A stretch of 64,000 nucleotides of DNA from Auriscalpium vulgare. Its lineage: Eukaryota; Basidiomycota; Agaricomycetes; Russulales; Auriscalpiaceae. The stretch covers positions 124,001 through 188,000 of the forward strand of contig JAHBBC010000040.1 of assembly GCA_019915015.1 (NCBI GenBank). Direction: 5' to 3'. The translations under genes and the position numbers were made by a program. The notes under the pieces are model-generated. The model saw nothing but the letters and a program-made list of their open reading frames with translations, had not been told where the DNA came from and did no database searches. The first letter of the stretch is position 1; each line of letters starts with the position of its first letter. Below are positions 1-9,666 of this stretch, piece after piece.

Positions 1-1333
1 GTGGGCATGATCCGCAAGAGTTCGACGTAAGTAGGAGCCACGAAGGCATGGCGTTCCTCGCGACGCGCCTCCGCCTCTTGTGCCAGTCGGAGGTCTATGA
101 CAGAGTCGAGTTGCTGTTCCAATATAGGTAAGACGCGCTTCCAGACTACCAGAAGAATTTGAGCGGGGGATCAGAAAAATGAGTGCAAGGCTCGGCTCAC
201 CACTGTCTGTCATACGCTTCGCGACTGTGACTTGCTTATGGCCCCAAAGTTTATCGATGTCCACTGTGTCATATGCAATGAGCAGGAGGCGATCTTTGAT
301 ACTGTGCATCAGGGAATCCCCAGTGGACTGATCAACATCAGATCACGCTCGGTGGAAACGAAAGCTTACCCATGGAAGCGTTCGCGTTTTTGTTCCATCT
401 TCTCAAGATGTCGTACTTCTGCTCGTGCTCCCTCCCAGGCTTCACATAATTCCACGTGCTGCGCATACTATTAGAAATACAGAGCAGATTGCACAAGAAG
501 AGGTATTCTCGCCTTCCTTCTGGCCTCGAATAAAGCTCCCATTACGTCTGCGAGCTCAGAGAGATCTTGATGGTATGCGTCGCCGTCTTCACCTCCACGG
601 AGCGCAAGCAAACCGTCGAGATCACGCCGCAGAGCTTCCACGTCCGATCCCCACCAATAACGATCTTCCGGTTTGAATTTGTCAGTGAGAAGCTGGATGT
701 ATGCGGCTGTGGTCAGTACATACCATCGAGAATAGGTATGCAATGCAGGAGTTCGGACTCCGAAGTAGTGAATTTGAACGGAAGTTCCAGTCTGGTATAC
801 ATGCTTCGGGAACATTTCAGCAGATAGTGGGTCTAAATAACAGTGATGTGTGCGCACTTTTCCTGGATACAGGTCTTGCACGCTCGGCGACGAAATAGAA
901 ACATGATCTTCTTCACAGGCTTGGTGCCGCACGTCTATATATCTGGTCAGAATAACAGAAATAACAGTTGCGAGAGCGCTCACATAGCAGTATGACCCCC
1001 CAAACAGAAGATGCGCCCAGGCCGGCTCGGACATATCTTCAGGGCACGCCGGTACGTCCGGTACAAGCGCATACGACCGCCTCCAGAGCAGCGCAGACTG
1101 GGGACGAGAAAGTAGCACCTGACGGAGCGGCTTAGACACTCTCGCGAGTGGAATGAGATCGCTGGGGGGAAGATAAGAGAATATCTAGTGGAATGGGTGG
1201 GTGTTCTTCGAGTCAATGGGTGCCCAGAGGTCGAGATGTGGACACACACCTCAAACAGGATGTCCAAAGGCATAGTAGGCATGGCGCTGAGCCGTCCCCG
1301 AAGCCTGATTGACGACCCACGGGACCCAGTCAT
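1..1333 (-). CDS. F-box protein, C-terminus beyond left edge
   Basis: Probable substrate-recognition subunit of an SCF ubiquitin ligase. Exon 1 (1250-1333) starts MTGSRGSS and reaches MPLDILFE. A 65-bp intron (1185-1249) follows, and exon 2 from 1184 continues IFSYLPPSDL and SKPLRQVLL, completing a typical Agaricomycete F-box followed by the family block DVPACPEDMSEPAW. Further on, CYTCGTK and RRRACKTC form a CX2C...CX2C pair seen in this family. A charged helical region (DLDGLLALR) and LCEAWEGARAEV follow, and the frame still codes at position 1 (EQQLDSVIDLRLAQEAE), so the gene is partial. Exon borders below about 970 are not fully resolved; one candidate intron there would be only 38 bp. 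Confidence 0.75.
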
Positions 1334-2049
1334 GTTCAGCCTTGTCTTTTCGGTGACCTGGTTTTCAGTTTTGACGCTTCCACAGCCTGCAAGCTCCTCA
1401 GCAATGCCTGGAAGCCACACGTTTTGATGCGCACCCTCCCAGCTGCGATAGGTCAGGAGCACGAACTAGGTGCACATGAGGTGTGGTTTGACGAGGTAGC
1501 GGTACGAAGCTAAGGCGCCAAGGGGCCGTGCGCGGTCACGTTGGCGCGACAAGGCATTCCCACGCCCCCGTCTTCCTCCTGCCAGTGCGCCATTCATGCC
1601 TCTTTCGGCGCATATCCCTTGGACCCCCTCGCAGACTTATGGCAATGACCACGTCTACCCTTTTAAATTGAGATTTTGGACTTGGGGAAGCCGTGGCGTG
1701 CAGCTTTGGTGCGTAGTGATCACTTTTGCAGGCTCAGGTGACTGACTATGTTTGTGGCTTAGTAGGCTATCACACGCAGCCTCTAACACGTACATTTGTG
1801 ATGTCTCACCAGTGCTCCGTTGTCTGCTCTTCGATTTTGGCACCTGGAGGCCGAGTGTTTGTCGATCTTGGGCCCGGCCCTAGGCATATCTAGACGACAT
1901 GATTGAATCCGTGCTCGACTTGAACTTCCGGAGACCATGATGTAGCTCTGTCAACGTTTGTCAGTTCGTACGTGCACAGATTTTAATGATGGACTGTCAG
2001 CCTCTACTCTGTTCTTGCCGCTGGTCATCCGTCCTGTCTTGAGAGAGAT
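1334..2049. other. Intergenic, nothing recognised
   Basis: Upstream region of the F-box gene. Only short frames occur and none reads like protein. No repeat or RNA gene recognised. Confidence 0.5.
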
Positions 2050-3262
2050 TTTTGGTCAGCATGGTCAGCAGCGCTGCGCATCGCCGATTCACTTACGTGT
2101 CTTCGAATTTAGTCCGGCCTGCTGCTGCTTCCTTCTCAGCCCGGTCGCGTCTAAACTGCTGGTTGGCCTCCACGTCTTGCTGGACTCTAAGTTGTATCTT
2201 GGTTCTATGGTCGGTCTCGCGGTATGATTTGGTATCCTACGGCTGTTAGCTCTAGTCTTCGCGTTTGCGCGTTTGCCAGTTCAGTCTGTAATGCCGTACG
2301 TCTTGTACAGCCTGGCAGCCAACGTCAGTACGTCAGCCTTGCTTTGCTGCTGGTTTGCGGCAAAAGATGCTCTTTGCTCCGTCTTCTCTGAGCTTATGTC
2401 TGCAACTATGACGTTGCGAGCGGTCTCACCGTTTGGAACTTCTCCTAATTTGATCGTCAGCCACCTGCTCACTGTCAGCCTCTCTTCCACTGCCGGCCTT
2501 TCTTCCGCTGTCAGCCCATCTTTCGCCGTCAGCCATCTCTTTACCTGCCAGCCTCGCGGCATCCTCGACTGCTCCATCTGGCGTCCTCGTATTAATAGCG
2601 TCTGTCGGATGTATTCTCCCCTGAGTTTAACTCGCTGTCATTAGAACGTGTTCACTTGCAGTGCTCTACATTTTGGATGTAGTCGGTTAGCCTCCTCGTC
2701 GGCCTCCAGAGCAAGTGCTAGTCCGCCGCTCTGTCAGGCTCTGCGCATCAACTCCTTTGATATTCAACCCGCTGATTATTTTGTCCAGGCTCGGGATCAT
2801 TGATAATACAACTGCCTTTCTACTCTGATTTGGTCAGCCTAAAGATCTCAGCCTGGTCTTCTATGCGACTGCCAGTATTCCACCAAATCGGCCGCCTCTT
2901 TCTATCGGCAGTCAGCCTGATGCTTGTCTTCGCGATTCCCGTCTTATCTGCCGCTTGTCCAGTTGTGTGGCCAATCTGACTGTCAGCCTCAACTTAGAGA
3001 TGTCAGTCGCTCGTTTTGCTTTCAACCACTTGTTCTGGATTTCACCATCTTCCACCAGACATGATGCTGCCACCGCACAAGCGTTGCCTCACATTGACCG
3101 CCAACATAAAACAGGAGTTTCTCCTCGCCTCCCGAAAACCGTGTTCTTCGCGGCCATCATACGCTTCCGGTGGAAGACGGGCCACCTCGGCGGGCTTCCG
3201 CAGGACCTCTCCCAATCGCACTTCTTCCAGCGCGCGCAAAAATATCACAACTTCGAGCGGTC
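2050..3262 (-). pseudogene. Degenerate coiled-coil coding remnant
   Basis: On the minus strand several stretches read as charged, helical protein but are broken by stops and frame changes: RKRMMAAKNTVFGRR, EIQNKWLKAKRATDISKLRL, KDGLTAEERPAVEERLT, and RVQQDVEANQQFRRDRAEK followed by a GTAAGT donor near 2093. A GGCTGAC word (GTCAGCC on plus) recurs about a dozen times, often encoding Arg-Leu-Thr in the heptad-like segments. This looks like a decayed coiled-coil gene of unknown function. Alternatively it is a live gene with many introns that I could not assemble. Confidence 0.35.
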
Positions 3263-3540
3263 AACACCACCTCCCGCCGCTCCCGATGTTCTCAACGTTG
3301 GATGTTATCAGGCGCAGGAGTGGCAGCACATACGTGACTTGGCGATGCTATTGTTGGCACCGCGAGAGGAATTGCCTGGAGGAGGAATATGGTAGTGTGC
3401 GACTCGATGGCCAGTCACATAAGAAGTCCGTCGTCGCCGCATCACGCAAGTGCTCTGAGTTAATCTGTATTCCGAGTCAAAAGTACGGTGCGGTGCAGTG
3501 TTTGTCGACGGATGAAGCGATGAAAAGTCTGAAATGCCGA

Positions 3541-4255
3541 TCACGGCAGTGATTTAGTATGAAAGCAGGAAAGAAATATACTGTAACAGTGTTCGAGAAT
3601 TTCCAGCATCGGCGCAGGGAAGGCAAGAAATCCGATGTCGGTATATTCGGGGTCGATGTAGAGCGCCTTGATATGTCCCAAGTGATTGCACAAGTGATCG
3701 TACCATGGGTAATCATAGCCTGGCCGTGCCCCGCGGAGATCGACGATTATGGGAGCTCCCTTTGAACGTGCGAGCAGCTCCTCGGTCTATTCGGGGCCTA
3801 TGCTGAAGGAGACGCGCTTCCATAAAGCGGGATGTGCGAGTGCAACCTCTCGCCAGTAGTGGCAGATGTGCGTCACCTTTATCCAGCCCATCCGCTGAGC
3901 GGCCGGAGAAGGAGGGCCACCCGGCTCACACTCGTCGTATTCGCGAGAATGCGTGACAATCGGCTCTTCGAGGGCTACCATCGAGAAGACGCGTGTGAGG
4001 ATCTCCACAGGCAAGCGAGCGACAGGAGTGAGGACATTGAGGCGACCTTCGATGATAGTCTTGAGGGCGAGCAGCTGTTTCCGGTCCTGCTCCAGGCCCT
4101 GGCGTGCGCGGGTCACTGCCTGAACATCCTGCGATTCCGCAGACACACCGTCAAAACGATGCACCCATTTTTGGAGAGCGTACCACAAGGCATTGGGGCT
4201 GCAGAAGCAATGTCAATTATGGCAAAAAACAGGCGGGTGTAGCGTACCTTTCCAT
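3541..4255 (-). pseudogene. F-box pseudogene with in-frame TAG
   Basis: Start codon at 4255, then a short exon (Met-Glu-Ser) and a clean 49-bp intron ending TTCTGCAG near 4199. The frame then gives a helical N-terminus, F-box core RLPVEILTRVFSMVALEE, and MGWIKVTHICHYWREVALA, the standard basidiomycete F-box layout. At 3787-3789 the frame meets TAG, but the same frame continues downstream with family-like sequence (EELLARSKGAPIIVDLRG, HIKALYIDPEY) until TGA at 3541. In related proteins this position, just after GPE, is commonly Trp, so TGG to TAG is the simplest explanation. The LRR half expected of a roughly 500-residue protein is missing. Confidence 0.75.
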
Positions 4256-4439
4256 GAGTAGGCAGGTTGAGGAGCTAGAGGAGAGCGGAAGAGCACTGTG
4301 ACAGGGGCACCGCGTGCACGTGACTGCCAGCCGACACTGGACAGGAGACCAGCCAGTGACTAGTGACCAGCCTAACCTTTCGCCTGACGCGAGCTGTCCA
4401 TGTCAACGAGTTGCAACGTTGATTCTCTGACGGCCACGA

Positions 4440-4456
4440 CGCGCATATAACCACCA
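4440..4456 (+). promoter_or_regulatory. TATA-like box of F-box gene
   Basis: GCGCATATAACC lies about 80 bp upstream of the first ATG (4531). The decayed paralogue at 36.8 kb has GCGCATACAGCC at the same place, so the duplication included the promoter. Confidence 0.5.
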
Positions 4457-4530
4457 TTCCTCAACAAGATACACACATTGCGACGCGTATTCGCATGCAC
4501 TGGCCTCGGGGACGCTAGCCAGCTCACAAG

Positions 4531-6422
4531 ATGAACGCGATTGTCCGTTACTTCGGACTTCGCCAGACAGACGCTAACCTGGCTACTGAGCCTCAGGACG
4601 ACCAGTCGAAGCGGCGTCTTGTAGAGAGGAGCATGGACGCTCAGAAAATGGCTACTTTTAGTGAAGGGTACGCGACGACCTCTCTCTCACCAGCTTCTGA
4701 CTCACCATCTTTCGCAGTGGTCCTACCAGCACCATGGACGCCTGGTTATCAACCCTTCGTTCGCAACTGTCTCATGTCGACAGTAGCTCCCCGGAAATGC
4801 TATCCGCGCTCCTCAACGAGAGGGCTGAAATCAAATCCCTGCTTTCTATCGTGGATGCCCAAATCAACGCGCGTGCGCCTGTGTCGCGCCTTCCACCCGA
4901 ACTCGTGGTCAATATTCTCTCTTATTGCATGGTTGATGTAATCCGAGCCATGGCCTACGTCCCGACCACTGCGCCATGGGTGCGGTTCACTTGGGTTTGC
5001 CGACGCTGGAGACACATCATGCTCGCCAGTCCCATGTTTTGGTGCAACTTTGTTCTTCCGCTGCCCCCAAAGTGGTCTCGCGCCATGCTCGCACGGTCGC
5101 AAAATCTCCCACTCTCCATTTCCTGCTCTTATCATGTCAGTCCCTCTCCAAAACAATCGCCGGCATGGTTTCTGCCCTTCGACACCCTCGAACGAGTCCG
5201 ATCCATGCGTATGTTCGACCTAAGTGGCAGTGGCAGTGCCGCCTTTTATTCTCGACTACTCTCTACACCGGCCCCAATCCTCGAGGTTGCCACGTTCTTC
5301 AGCACGCCGAAACACCTGCCTCGAGATGAGCTCTTTGCAAACAGTGCGCCTCGCCTGCGGCACCTGGATATCTGCCACGCTCGCGTATTGCCATTGTCGT
5401 CCTTTTCCCCCATCCTCGTCTACCTAAAGATATCCAACGTCTCAGACACCCCACAATCTCTCCCAGATTTCATTGCCGCACTGAACCGACTGTCGCGTAT
5501 TGAGACTCTCGCTTTGGAGAACTGTTTGGGCTCATTCTCCTCCGCGTCGCGTGCGCCGAGTCCATCCCAGATTGCCAAGTTACCCTCACTGGAATGTCTG
5601 CAAATCAGCGGCACGGTGTCGGAGTGCCTCAACTTCCTCCGCCACGTGCAGACACCCGATGCCATGATCCTGCACGTCGAAGCCAATACCGACGGGGGTG
5701 TGGATGACTTCGCCGCACTGTTTCCGTTCCTCGCACCCGCGCGAGGGTACACAGCAGATCCGTTCCGTGCCATACAGATCGGCGCGGAGGGCCTGATGAA
5801 CCTCACCATCTATGCACGCCACAACGACGTATATGCGGACTATTCGCCGTGGAACAGGATCTTCACTTTTGTTTGGAGCGACGAAAATACGGTCTGGGAA
5901 TTTCTGCCCGTCCTGTGCGAGGAAGCAGGGATGCACAACTGGCGTTCGCTGTCAATTGAAGTGGACTCCAGCGAAACCGCGGAAAGCCCGCCGCCGGTGG
6001 AGGATTGGCTCGGCCTGCTCGGCGCAGCGAAGGAGCTGCAGACGCTGCACGCGGCCGGCGACGCAGGGAACGCTCTCTGCCCGACGTTGTCTGCCACCAT
6101 GGAACACGGGACATACGGCCGCGCATCAGCAGGCAGTCTAGTGTGGCCCCAGCTGCACATCCTCGAGCTGGAAAATTTGGACCTATCGTATCGCTACAAG
6201 GCCGGCGAGGGGAGATCGTGGGCTGAATGTACTGGGATGCGCGTGGACGATGTGCTGTTGCGTGAGCTTGAGCACCGGCAGCAGCGCGGTGCCGCCGCAC
6301 TTGACAAGCTCCACCTACGAAGCTGCACCGTCGACTCGCAATGGCTGCGCAAGGTGGAAGGTGTTGTGGGCAGCGTTTTTGTGGAAAATATTGATAACGA
6401 AGACTTTGGCGTTATTCTTTAA
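4531..6422 (+). CDS. F-box/LRR protein
   Basis: Intact F-box protein, probably an SCF adaptor. Exon 1 is 4531-4667 and a 50-bp intron spans 4668-4717 (GTACGC...TTCGCAG). Exon 2 runs from 4718 to TAA at 6422; translation could also start at the internal ATG 4734. After a helical N-terminus (LNERAEIKSLLSIVDAQIN) come the F-box PVSRLPPELVVNILSY and WVCRRWRHIMLASPMFWCNF. The rest is leucine-rich-repeat-like (APRLRHLDICHARVLPLSSF; SLECLQISG) and ends near DDVLLRELEHRQQRG. About 607 residues with exon 1, or 562 from 4734. A partial, internally deleted copy lies at 36.7-37.3 kb. The substrate is unknown. Confidence 0.85.
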
Positions 6423-7114
6423 TAATACGGACATTTTGGTTCCAGATATTTCGCTCGCTGTCCGGAGGATAGCAGAGGCGCACGGTTACATCGCTCTTTT
6501 AATTGACAGTACGCTTCAGCCCAATTCAAAGTAAATACCCACAGCCCTGACGGGCGATGCCTGGTCCCGCAAAACAACTTCATTGACTTTTTCAAGGGGG
6601 CTAGCTGTCCGGTTTCTATCCACGTTGGACGGACATAGAGTTACCGTCAAACTCATCCCTCGCAAGCAAAACATGCTTCCCTTCCTGTTCAGGACACTGT
6701 CCTGGCAAGTTTCTAGCCAAGACTCCTCTCACAGCGCCTGATAGCCTTAGGTCGCCATCGCCACGCGTCGTCATCATCGCAGCTTCGGTCACATCTCATC
6801 CGTCCTCACCCTCCTTCGACTCCGGTCGCCCGACAATGTCTCGCATCGTCTCGTCGTCTTCGGACTCTCAGTTCTTCCTTCTGCCCATCGGCAGCACCAT
6901 GTATCTGACAACATGCTCACCCCTCCGAAATCTCAGCCACATAGCCATGACTGACTCCGCCCTCTCCGCTCTCCTCGATGCTTCTCTTCCGTCGCTTCCG
7001 TCCCATTCCTTCGCCGCGTACAGCGGGTCAGTGGACTTGGAGGCTCTCAAGATGATGGAGCGCGCCCAATGGCTGAGTCTGAGCAAGTACGAGAGGCTCA
7101 TCCCAGCAAACAGA
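6423..7114. other. Intergenic, nothing recognised
   Basis: Region 3' of the F-box gene. A plus frame from 6836 is serine/leucine-rich and lacks family features. No RNA gene or repeat seen. Confidence 0.4.
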
Positions 7115-7483
7115 TCACATCCTTCCGGTCCGGAAGCACAGCGCTCCTGTCGGCACGACGCCGCTCGGAGACAGCTTGTACTGCTTGCCCTTCCAATCGA
7201 TATCGATCTTGTGGCGATGGCATTGCGCAGGTTCACCTGACCCTCGAGCATGTTCTTGAACGCCGGCGAAGGCCGCACGAGCAAGCTCCCTCGCAGACAG
7301 TAACAGCATACACCTTCGAAGTCAGCCATAAACGTTTCGAGAACCGAAGTGGTCTGCACGGGGCGGGCTGAGCGCATCTCAACTTTCTCGGTCCAGGCGG
7401 TACTCACCGTATCAGATCCGCCTACAAGACTCAGTGAGTGATAGCTGTCGCGACTCCGATGCAGCCAATTTACCTGCAAACAT
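7115..7483 (-). CDS. Small three-exon gene, unknown function
   Basis: Three exons join into an intact frame of about 85 residues. Exon 1 is 7474-7483 (ATG TTT GCA G), exon 2 is 7314-7421 and exon 3 is 7115-7254. Introns are 52 bp (GTAAAT...TTGTAG) and 59 bp (GTGTAT...TTCAAG). The product begins MFAGGSDTVSTAW and includes LETFMADFEEHARG, then HKIDIDWKGKQYKLSP and GVVPTGALCF. No signal peptide or membrane segment. I do not recognise the family. Support is that three pieces and two introns of normal fungal size give one open frame. It could be a fragment of a larger decayed gene. Confidence 0.45.
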
Positions 7484-7736
7484 TGTGCTTATGGCTCCAG
7501 CTATGTATAACTCATCCTTAGGCTTGGACGGCTGGTGTTCGAGAAGTTCTTCACGCGCCACACTCGGTTGCGGTGTTCCTTTAACCTGTATTGCTCCATA
7601 ATCAGATGCCCTTCACAGTTGAATAAGCACGCCGGCGTAGCAGTTCGTCTTTGACAGCATTCCACGGTCCGTAGAGGCTTCTCTGCCAGTCAGCGTTGAC
7701 ATTTGGACGAACCATATGAGCCTTTCGGGCATAGAT

Positions 7737-9370
7737 TCACACTTGCCCTAGCCCTCGAGGACAACAATGTCCCTGAAGAGCGAAGGACACATGCCGTTTC
7801 TGCACAGGCTTCTCCGTCCATCCTCTGGCATAGCTGAGAAACGAAGCAGATGAGATACGAGTCACGACCGTAGGTATCACCAAACCCCAAAGAAAAAGAA
7901 AGAGACGAAAAACTAAAATCACAAGCAGATACGAAACCCCGAAATTGTCAACCCCCCCACTCGGCAACTCCTCCTTTGTATCGCACTGCCAACTATGCTC
8001 GCTGTCCTCTTCCACAGCCGTATCCGCCTCCTCCTCTGAGCCCGAGTCAGACGACGCCGAGGAGGTGTCCCACGCGTCTTGTCCAGGGATGAACGCAGGG
8101 CATGTTGGGGACGCGACGAGCGACACGGGCGTGCACAGATTAGCGAATGAGATGGAGTGCTGGAGGGGCGTGGAGGCTGGGAGAGGGAAGAGGTTGAAGG
8201 AGCGCGAAGACGGGAAGGGCGTGACGTGCGCAAGGAGCTTGAGCTCGCATGCGGACAATGGCGTAGTCTCAGGCGCATACAACGACATAGGAACGAATGG
8301 CACCGCATCAGAATTCAGTGTAGACAGCGCAGAGATAACAGACGGGGTCGGGGCTGGTGGCAGGATGGCGACCATGCGAGGGACGAAGGCCACTGCTGCC
8401 GGATTCAAAATCGAGGGCTTATTGAAGACGTTCAGAGCAGGAGTAAGTCCCGCAGACAGAGACCTTGGCTGTCGGGTTCCACGGCCGAGCAGGAGCAGCG
8501 TCCGACGGCACGAAGACGCTCGCCGTGGGGTTAAGCTTGAATCTAGACAGAGGCTTGAAGTCATGAGCATTGGCGTTCAGGGTGTTCCAGGTAGGAGCTT
8601 TCTCGCCAAAGGGCACGAGGGGCGCCGCGAGGTCGGATTTGGTTGGGAGGTTGGCGATCGCAGAGCCGGCAGCTGGCACAAAGGCCGGGGCATACGCATC
8701 GAGGACAGACAGCGAGATGACAGCAGGAGCAGCGACCGGCTGGGTGGCGTCGAGATGCAGGTGCTAGCTCGAGAACGACGAATCCAGCTTTGGAGAAGAC
8801 TTGGTTGACTTCGAAGGGTGGGAGACAGCGGTCGAGCCCGAAAGATAGCTCAGGTCCAATGTCGACGCCAGTGATGACGAGGTGGAGAACATGTCCTCAG
8901 ATGCCTTGAAGTTCTTGTAGATGTTGTAAGCGTCTTGGAGAGCCGTGAGCGTGAAGTAGAGGAGCACCCACGCAGAGTCGTGCACGGTCGGGCTGGTCAG
9001 GATGGCGTGGATGTTGCCGGAGTACCGTTCAGCTGCGACGGCCATGGCGAGCAGACGTTCCCGGATGCTTTGAGGGGTGAGTCGAGGGGGAGCCGTCGTA
9101 AGAGTCGTCCATGAGTGGAATATACCAGTCTGAAGGTTGTCAGCCATCCATTTGACAGCGAGCGCGCTGGTCACTCACGGCGTGCACTTCCAAACCTTTG
9201 ATCCAGACTTTCCTGACCTTCGCGTAGACATCCTGATCGCCACAAGCAAGACCGAGGATTGCATCCTGAGCGACAGGGCCCGCTGCGAGGACTTCAATGA
9301 GGAGGCTGAAGACAGTGGGCAGGACGCAGCCCAGGGTGGTGTGAAGATGGTGGCAATGGTATCGAGCATG
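7737..9370 (-). CDS. PAM2-motif array protein
   Basis: The exon 8464-8763 and the next exon (8417 downward, after a proposed 46-bp intron) carry five motifs matching the PABP-interacting PAM2 core LNxxAxxFxP: VLDAYAPAFVP (about 8674-8703), TLNANAHDFKP (8551-8583), KLNPTASVFVP (8506-8538), ILNPAAVAFVP (8379-8411) and TLNSDAVPFVP (8289-8321). A weaker sixth, PTCPAFIP, follows, then an acidic stretch SGSEEEADTAVEEDSE. Upstream minus-strand exons (8827-9129 and one ending at 9179) encode a helical region (AERYSGNIHAILTSP; WVLLYFTLTALQDAYN) and can be joined in phase, so this may be one gene. PAM2 binds the MLLE domain of poly(A)-binding protein, suggesting an mRNA-related role. The 5' end and the weak GTCTCC/GTCTCT donors are uncertain. 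Confidence 0.5.
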
Positions 9371-9616
9371 GTGTCGAGCTGTTGAGATTGTGTGAAAGGA
9401 CAGGGAAGGATGTGGGACGAGTTGAAGAGCAGGGCAGCCGCATCTGCTCCTGCCTGCTCGGAGTCCGGGCCGACAACACGGCCACGTGCATTAGTGGGAA
9501 CTTAGCCGAGCGCGCCGGCTGCCAGTGCATTGTTCAAAGTGAACGGCCATCCTCTGGCTCTGACTCGCACAGCACTGCCGGCCAACGGTTAGCTTCATCA
9601 CGGCCACAACAGCTTG
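9371..9616 (-). pseudogene. Short relic shared with 14.75-14.83 kb
   Basis: GTCCGGGCCGACAAC and CGGCCACG, and about 70 bp later GGCCATCCTCTG, recur in the same order at 14,749-14,830. The minus strand encodes VLSARTPSRQEQ here and ALSARTPKPRHGR there. This is probably a small remnant of the same helicase-like gene. Confidence 0.4.
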
Positions 9617-9626
9617 GCCCTTATAA
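9617..9626 (+). promoter_or_regulatory. TATA-like box of FunK1 kinase
   Basis: CCTTATAAACC lies about 48 bp upstream of the ATG at 9667 but only about 15 bp from the ATG at 9634. The spacing favours 9667 as the start. Confidence 0.45.
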
Positions 9627-9666
9627 ACCTCAGCAATGTCGGGTGTTTCTTCCTCAGACCCTCAGT

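Noticed and set aside
7314..7483. Cytochrome P450 I-helix in the GGSDTVSTAW peptide
   Set aside because: Only GSDT resembles the P450 motif; no heme-binding Cys region or other P450 sequence follows.
7945..8808. Plus-strand frame of 287 codons
   Set aside because: Mirror of the minus-strand PAM2 array; the plus translation has no motif and runs through the minus-strand introns.
9634..9666. Alternative FunK1 start at ATG 9634
   Set aside because: It is in another frame, ends at a stop, and lies only 15 bp from the TATA-like box.
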